In this document: piece by piece, positions 6,887-9,795 of the stretch | Numbering within the stretch: position 1 is the first letter of the stretch | Layout: every line of letters begins with the position of its first letter | NCBI GenBank assembly: GCA_964535155.1 | Contig: CAZHSR010000034.1 | Coordinates: 1-9,795, forward strand | Direction: 5' to 3' | Length of the DNA stretch: 9,795 nt | Origin: JAGPFW01 sp964535155 | Lineage (GTDB): Bacteria > Patescibacteriota > WWE3 > UBA101185 > UBA10185 | Notes under the pieces: generated by a model | The model's database searches: none | What the model saw: the letters and a program-made list of their open reading frames with translations, nothing else | What the model was told of the DNA's origin: nothing | Made by a program: the position numbers and the translations under genes

Positions 6887-7488
6887 AAATTGTAAGGATA
6901 ATCCCTGAGGAAAACTTGGTTTTAAGCCCCACTGAGGACTCTTTTTATATTCTGCCAAGGATAAACCTTGAGAACTCTGGGAAAAATAACGCAATGTCGC
7001 ACTTTGACATAAACATAAACCTTTTAGTGGAGGGAATCTCGGTGGAGCTAACATATGTTGACATACTACAAGACCAAAGGATAATCCTTAACATATCTGT
7101 GGAACATAAGGCACCTAAAACAAAATCTAGGATTATCGCAAGGATTATCCTTGGAGAAAATGCGAGTTTTAACTTTTGTGGTAATATAAACCTTGCATCG
7201 GAAGCAGGATTATCCTTGGGAAGTTTGGAGGCAAAATCGTTGGTTGACGGGAAAAATATTTCGTGGGAGGCAAGACCTAATTTGCTTATAAACAATAAAT
7301 CGGCAACTGCTACACACAAGGCAAGTCTGGTGGATTTTAATCAAGAGCAAATGCTTTATCTGCAAAATAGAGGTCTAGATAAGAGTGAAGCCAAAAATGC
7401 TTTAAAAAGAGCTTTTTTGGCTGAGGCAATTGAGAAAATCCCAAGTAAGGAGGAGCAAGAAAAAATTTGGCAAGAGCTAAGGCTATAA
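6883..7488 (+). CDS. sufD: Short SufD-like protein, half-length SufB/SufD-family subunit
   Basis: 201 residues, against roughly 400 or more for typical SufD. The C-terminal half is clearly of the SufB/SufD family: WEARPNLLINNKSATATHKASLVDFNQEQMLYLQNRGLDKSEAKNALKRAFL, here only partly quoted as motif order WEARPNLLI, THKAS, LYLQNRG. His145 sits where SufD has its cluster-assembly histidine (His360 in E. coli). The N-terminal part is a run of Ile- and Asn-rich beta-strands that may form a shortened beta-helix. The usual N-terminal helical region is absent. ATGA overlap with sufB, and its position, support a SufB partner. The DNA carries repeated AAGGATWATCCTT palindromes (6894-7217). Stop and -10 overlap at 7484-7489. 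A shortened SufB paralogue is the alternative reading. Confidence 0.8.
   Translation: MKIVRIIPEENLVLSPTEDSFYILPRINLENSGKNNAMSHFDININLLVEGISVELTYVDILQDQRIILNISVEHKAPKTKSRIIARIILGENASFNFCGNINLASEAGLSLGSLEAKSLVDGKNISWEARPNLLINNKSATATHKASLVDFNQEQMLYLQNRGLDKSEAKNALKRAFLAEAIEKIPSKEEQEKIWQELRL
6894..7217. repeat. Recurring 13-bp palindrome AAGGATWATCCTT inside sufD
   Basis: Exact copies lie at 7077-7089 and 7140-7152, the latter within a 15-bp perfect palindrome (7139-7153). One-mismatch copies lie at 6894-6906, 6957-6969 and 7205-7217, and partial copies at 7011-7023, 7128-7137 and 7186-7195. The first four full or near-full copies share one reading frame and usually encode an R-I-I/N-L type strand. 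The 7205 copy is in another frame. Confidence 0.7.
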
Positions 7489-7489
7489 T
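7484..7489 (+). promoter_or_regulatory. -10 box at the sufD stop, upstream of sufS
   Basis: A perfect TATAAT containing the sufD stop TAA (7486-7488), set in the same 16-mer that precedes sufC. Transcription from here would give a leader of roughly 45 nt before the sufS ATG at 7542. This could let sufS-sufU and the downstream genes be expressed separately from sufCBD. No clear -35 box is visible. An AGGA at 7523-7526 lies 15 nt from the ATG, too far for a normal Shine-Dalgarno. Confidence 0.45.
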
Positions 7490-7541
7490 AACTTTAGGTT
7501 AAGGTAGACCCCTAGCGATAAAAGGAAAATAAACTAAAAAA

Positions 7542-8774
7542 ATGAACACAAACAAGATAAGAAAAGACTTTCCAATTTTGGAAAGAAAAATAAACGGCAA
7601 TCCCCTAGTGTATTTTGATAACGCCGCCACATCACAAAAGCCTAAACAGGTTATTGAGGCAATTTCTAATTATTACAGCAATCACAACGCAAATGTTCAT
7701 CGAGGAATTCACGATTTAAGCGAAGAAGCCACAGAAATGTATGAAGAAGCAAGAAAAGCAGTAGCCAATTTTATTGGCGCTAACACTGAAGAAATTATTT
7801 TTACAAAAGGCACAACCGATGGATTAAATGGAATAGCACGAAGTTTAAGTTCCCAAATTCAAGAAGGGGATGAAATTATTGTGACTTCTGTGGAACATCA
7901 CAGCAACTTTGTTCCATGGCAAAAAATTTGCGAACTAAAAAAGGCAAAACTTGTAGTCTGGAATATATTTCAATCAAAAAACTCTAGTGATGAAATTTCG
8001 TTAGAAGCTTTTTCATCACTATTGTCCCCAAAAACCAAAATAGTAGCTTTATCACATGCCTCAAATGTTTTAGGAACAATTTTTCCCATAATGAGAATTT
8101 CGGAAATTGCAAAATCTCATAATGAGAAAATTCTACTTATTGTTGATGGTGCTCAGTCTGTCCCACATATTCCAGTAGATGTACAAAAACTAGGAGCCGA
8201 CTTTTTGGCTTTTTCAGGGCATAAAATGTTAGGTCCTATGGGAATTGGCGTCTTATGGGCAAAAAGAGAACACTTAAAAACCTTAGAACCTTTTGAATTT
8301 GGAGGGGGAATGATTTCCCAAGTAAAGGAAGATCAGTCAACTTGGGCGGAAATTCCGGCAAGGTTTGAAGCAGGAACCCCAAATGTATCAGGCGCTATTG
8401 GCTTAGCAGAAGCTTGCAAATATCTTCAAAAAATTGGTATGGAAGAAGTGCAGAAACATTCCCAAGATTTAGCAGAGCATGCAATGAAAAGACTTAGAGA
8501 AATCTCAAATCTGGCAATTCTTGGTCCAACAGACCCAACAAAAAAAACGGGACTTGTATCTTTTACTGTTCAAAACGCACATCCACATGACATAGCAGCA
8601 GTTCTAAACACAAAGGGAATTGCTGTCAGGGCAGGGCAACATTGCACAATGCCTCTTCATGACTCACTAGAAATTTCGGCCTCAACAAGGGCAAGTTTTT
8701 ATATTTACAACACAGTTGAAGAAGTAGATTATTTTATAGAAAGCCTAAAAGAAGGGCTAAAAATCCTGCTGTAA
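7542..8774 (+). CDS. sufS: SufS, group II cysteine desulfurase
   Basis: 410 residues, typical for SufS. This PLP enzyme converts cysteine to alanine and holds the released sulfur as a persulfide for transfer. Visible features: N-terminal FPILERKINGNPLVYFDNAATSQKP-type opening (motif DNAATSQKP), VEHHSN with the PLP-stacking His120, VDGAQS with the PLP-ring Asp, SGHKMLGP with the PLP Schiff-base Lys228, and RAGQHCTMPLH with the catalytic Cys368. The sequence context around Cys368 is that of the SufS/CsdA group, not NifS/IscS. It follows sufD after a 53-nt spacer and precedes sufU by 3 nt, the order expected for a SufS-SufU pair. It could also serve as general sulfur donor for tRNA thiolation; nothing here shows this. 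Confidence 0.95.
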   Translation: MNTNKIRKDFPILERKINGNPLVYFDNAATSQKPKQVIEAISNYYSNHNANVHRGIHDLSEEATEMYEEARKAVANFIGANTEEIIFTKGTTDGLNGIARSLSSQIQEGDEIIVTSVEHHSNFVPWQKICELKKAKLVVWNIFQSKNSSDEISLEAFSSLLSPKTKIVALSHASNVLGTIFPIMRISEIAKSHNEKILLIVDGAQSVPHIPVDVQKLGADFLAFSGHKMLGPMGIGVLWAKREHLKTLEPFEFGGGMISQVKEDQSTWAEIPARFEAGTPNVSGAIGLAEACKYLQKIGMEEVQKHSQDLAEHAMKRLREISNLAILGPTDPTKKTGLVSFTVQNAHPHDIAAVLNTKGIAVRAGQHCTMPLHDSLEISASTRASFYIYNTVEEVDYFIESLKEGLKILL

Positions 8775-8777
8775 AAT

Positions 8778-9143
8778 ATGGATCAAATTTATCAAGAAGA
8801 ACTAAAAGAACTTTATAAAAATCCCAAGCACAAAGGGCAAATTCCCGATGCAACGGCAAAAATTCATGAACAAAACCCAATTTGTGGAGATAATATAAAC
8901 CTGCAACTAAAGGTAGAAAACGGAATTGTAAAGGAAGCAAAATTTGAAGGGTCAGCATGCGCAGTTAGCATTCTGTCTTCAGAGAAACTTTTGTCTTATA
9001 TAGAGGGTAAATCGGTGGAAGAGGTAAAAAAAATAACTCAAGAAAAACTTTTGGAAATTTTGAAAATCGATGTGAGTATGAGTCGAATAAGATGTGCTAC
9101 ACTTGTCCTTACAGCTTTGCAAAAGGCTTTGGAGGGATTATAA
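8778..9143 (+). CDS. sufU: SufU, zinc-dependent sulfurtransferase or IscU-like acceptor
   Basis: 121 residues, shorter than the approximately 147 of Bacillus SufU. The fold family is shown by LYKNPKHKG and the ligand set in order: NPICGD (Cys36, Asp38), GSACAVS (Cys61) and RIRCATL (Cys106). In SufU these residues bind zinc and Cys36 exchanges for the SufS persulfide, passing sulfur to SufBCD. The length difference lies before RIRCATL, where the region that forms the SufU-type insertion is shorter, so an IscU-like reading remains possible. Direct adjacency to sufS, and the absence of sufE here, favour SufU. No Shine-Dalgarno is visible in the 3-nt gap, suggesting coupling to sufS. Confidence 0.9.
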   Translation: MDQIYQEELKELYKNPKHKGQIPDATAKIHEQNPICGDNINLQLKVENGIVKEAKFEGSACAVSILSSEKLLSYIEGKSVEEVKKITQEKLLEILKIDVSMSRIRCATLVLTALQKALEGL

Positions 9144-9155
9144 ATTTAGCATAAA

Positions 9156-9159
9156 AGGA
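9156..9159 (+). promoter_or_regulatory. Shine-Dalgarno of the DUF1858 gene
   Basis: AGGA inside AAAAGGA, 4 nt before the ATG at 9164, supports this start. It contrasts with the starts at 1227, 4807 and 8778, which have no such signal. Confidence 0.6.
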
Positions 9160-9163
9160 AAAA

Positions 9164-9436
9164 ATGGAAATAACTAAAGAAACAAACATAGCAGAATTAT
9201 TAGGGGCACATCCTCAAACAGCAGAAGTATTTATGGAATATGGATTGCATTGCGTGGGATGTATGGCGGCAGCATTTGATTCAATTGAACAGGGCGCAAC
9301 AGCTCACGGAATTGATGATGAAAGGATTGAAAATTTGATTGAGGATTTAAACTTGGTTGTAAATGAGGGTGCGGAAACTGATGGTGGTGAAGAAAATTCT
9401 GAAGAAAATGTGGGAGATGATTCGGAGGAAAATTAA
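9164..9436 (+). CDS. DUF1858 domain protein with CxxC motif and acidic tail
   Basis: 90 residues. The first two thirds match the DUF1858 domain (the small helical domain also found at the N-terminus of ScdA/RIC-type proteins): TNIAELLGAHPQTAEVF, then GLHCVGC (Cys30, Cys33), then AAFDSIEQGATAHGID. The two cysteines probably bind a metal, bind a cluster or do thiol chemistry; the domain's exact role is not established to my knowledge. The last 24 residues (from Asn67) have 11 Asp or Glu, no Lys or Arg, and three EEN triplets, so the tail is probably disordered. Position between sufU and a ferredoxin suggests a role in Fe-S handling or redox control, as an inference. It ends directly against the ferredoxin start. 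Confidence 0.88.
   Translation: MEITKETNIAELLGAHPQTAEVFMEYGLHCVGCMAAAFDSIEQGATAHGIDDERIENLIEDLNLVVNEGAETDGGEENSEENVGDDSEEN
9424..9428 (+). promoter_or_regulatory. Shine-Dalgarno deciding the GTG start of the ferredoxin
   Basis: GGAGG lies 8 nt before GTG 9437, an ideal spacing, within the last codons of the DUF1858 gene. This supports a GTG start placed right after the preceding TAA. Confidence 0.75.
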
Positions 9437-9661
9437 GTGATTGAAGAAATTAAAGTTGATCAAAATGCATGCGTGGGATGTGGTGCTTGTACAGTTATTG
9501 CTCCAGAGGCTTTTGAGATAAATTCACGGAGTGTTTCTCAAACTAAATCTCAAGCTTTAGACACTGGAGAGGAGGTTTTACTAAAGGCAGCTCAAGCTTG
9601 TCCTGTAAAGGCGATTTCATTGGTGGATGAGAATCAAAATAAAATTTTTCCTAAAGAATAA
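9437..9661 (+). CDS. Single-cluster [4Fe-4S] ferredoxin
   Basis: 74 residues, starting at GTG. Cluster ligands are visible as CVGCGAC (Cys12, Cys15, Cys18) and the distal CPVKAI (Cys55 followed by Pro). These are four ligands for one [4Fe-4S] cluster, as in the 60-80 residue monocluster ferredoxins of Bacillus and Thermotoga type. No second cluster motif or disulfide pair is present. It is a small soluble electron carrier. Its place at the end of the suf run suggests it supplies electrons for cluster assembly or is a main client; the sequence cannot distinguish these. The preceding stop abuts its start. Its own TAA (9659-9661) overlaps the A-run that forms the U-tract of a minus-strand terminator. 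Confidence 0.92.
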   Translation: MIEEIKVDQNACVGCGACTVIAPEAFEINSRSVSQTKSQALDTGEEVLLKAAQACPVKAISLVDENQNKIFPKE

Positions 9662-9698
9662 AAAAAGGAGACCCTTGTAAAGAAAACAAGAGCCTCCT
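9660..9698 (-). terminator. Intrinsic terminator for a convergent minus-strand transcript
   Basis: Arms at 9667-9678 and 9686-9697 enclose a 7-nt loop. In minus-strand RNA all 12 pairs form, two of them G-U wobbles, and the stem is followed by seven U (from A 9660-9666). In plus-strand RNA those two wobble positions become A-C mismatches and no U-tract follows, so the plus direction is the weaker reading. It implies a minus-strand transcript entering from beyond the right edge. Confidence 0.75.
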
Positions 9699-9769
9699 AG
9701 AGGAGCTAGAAACCTAGGACTCCACGATCCAGAATTTTCGATCTAGGGTCTAAAACGAAGTGCACCACT
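9699..9769. other. Non-coding, hairpin-rich stretch of unknown role
   Basis: No credible gene is present. On the minus strand GGAG, two bulged bases, CTAG, loop GTTT, CTAG, CTCC form a hairpin (about 9702-9723). Two GATC palindromes (about 9726-9729 and 9740-9743) could pair further along. It may be the 3' part of an RNA gene or untranslated region of the convergent transcript. I recognise no RNA family. Confidence 0.35.
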
Positions 9770-9792
9770 TTAAGGTAATATTCCTACCTTAA
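9770..9792. repeat. 8-bp inverted repeat TTAAGGTA-N7-TACCTTAA
   Basis: The arms 9770-9777 and 9785-9792 are exact reverse complements with a 7-nt spacer (ATATTCC). It could be an operator-like dyad or a small hairpin. A single half-site TTAAGGTA also occurs at 7499-7506, between the -10 box and the sufS start. Confidence 0.6.
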
Positions 9793-9795
9793 GGA

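Noticed and set aside
6945..7319. 124-residue minus-strand frame opposite sufD
   Set aside because: Frame shadow of sufD with no recognised motif; the sufD frame has family motifs and overlapping start context.
9710..9785. Open stretch of about 24 codons on the minus strand (VVHFVLDPRSKILDRGVLGF)
   Set aside because: It is bounded by stops, has only GTG as possible start, no ribosome-binding site and no family I recognise; the hairpins suggest non-coding sequence.

Overview
The window looks like chromosomal DNA of a small-genome, AT-leaning bacterium, most likely from the Candidate Phyla Radiation (Patescibacteria; Microgenomates or Katanobacteria would fit). This placement is an inference from gene content and style: very tight packing, overlapping genes, stop codons embedded in the next -10 box, an apparently leaderless start style, and a large secreted protein carrying a glycoside-hydrolase-like domain. 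TGA ends the SufB frame and none of the long frames needs TGA to be read as an amino acid, so the standard bacterial code applies.

Left part (1-1180, minus strand): the 5' part of a tRNA-Asn gene running off the window edge, then a multi-spanning membrane protein resembling the DUF1189 family. Its N-terminus falls in a 100-N assembly gap (1071-1170), so its exact start and length cannot be read. A divergent promoter pair with a perfect 10-bp inverted repeat separates it from the next gene.

Middle (1227-4757, plus strand): one 1176-residue exported protein. In order it has a signal peptide, a clan GH-A-like TIM-barrel domain with both expected catalytic glutamates, a carboxypeptidase-regulatory-like beta-sandwich, a long unrecognised region and a 14-cysteine segment near the C-terminus.

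Right part (4807-9661, plus strand): a compact iron-sulfur cluster assembly locus in the order sufC, sufB, sufD (short), sufS, sufU, followed by a DUF1858 protein with a CxxC motif and a single-cluster [4Fe-4S] ferredoxin. SufS takes sulfur from cysteine, SufU accepts and transfers it, and SufB-SufD with the ATPase SufC form the scaffold. The ferredoxin may be a client or an electron donor. sufC-sufB-sufD overlap and must be co-transcribed. A second TATAAT lies at the sufD stop, before sufS.

Right edge (9662-9795): no gene. It holds a strong intrinsic terminator for a convergent minus-strand transcript, further hairpin-forming sequence and an 8-bp inverted repeat.

The main unusual points are: a 42-bp imperfect duplication of the sufC promoter and start, whose downstream end matches the sufD end 2.7 kb away; repeated 13-bp palindromes inside sufD; -10 boxes placed 6-8 nt before start codons; a half-length SufD; and a Gly-rich, G-run-rich insertion in SufB just before its key cysteine.
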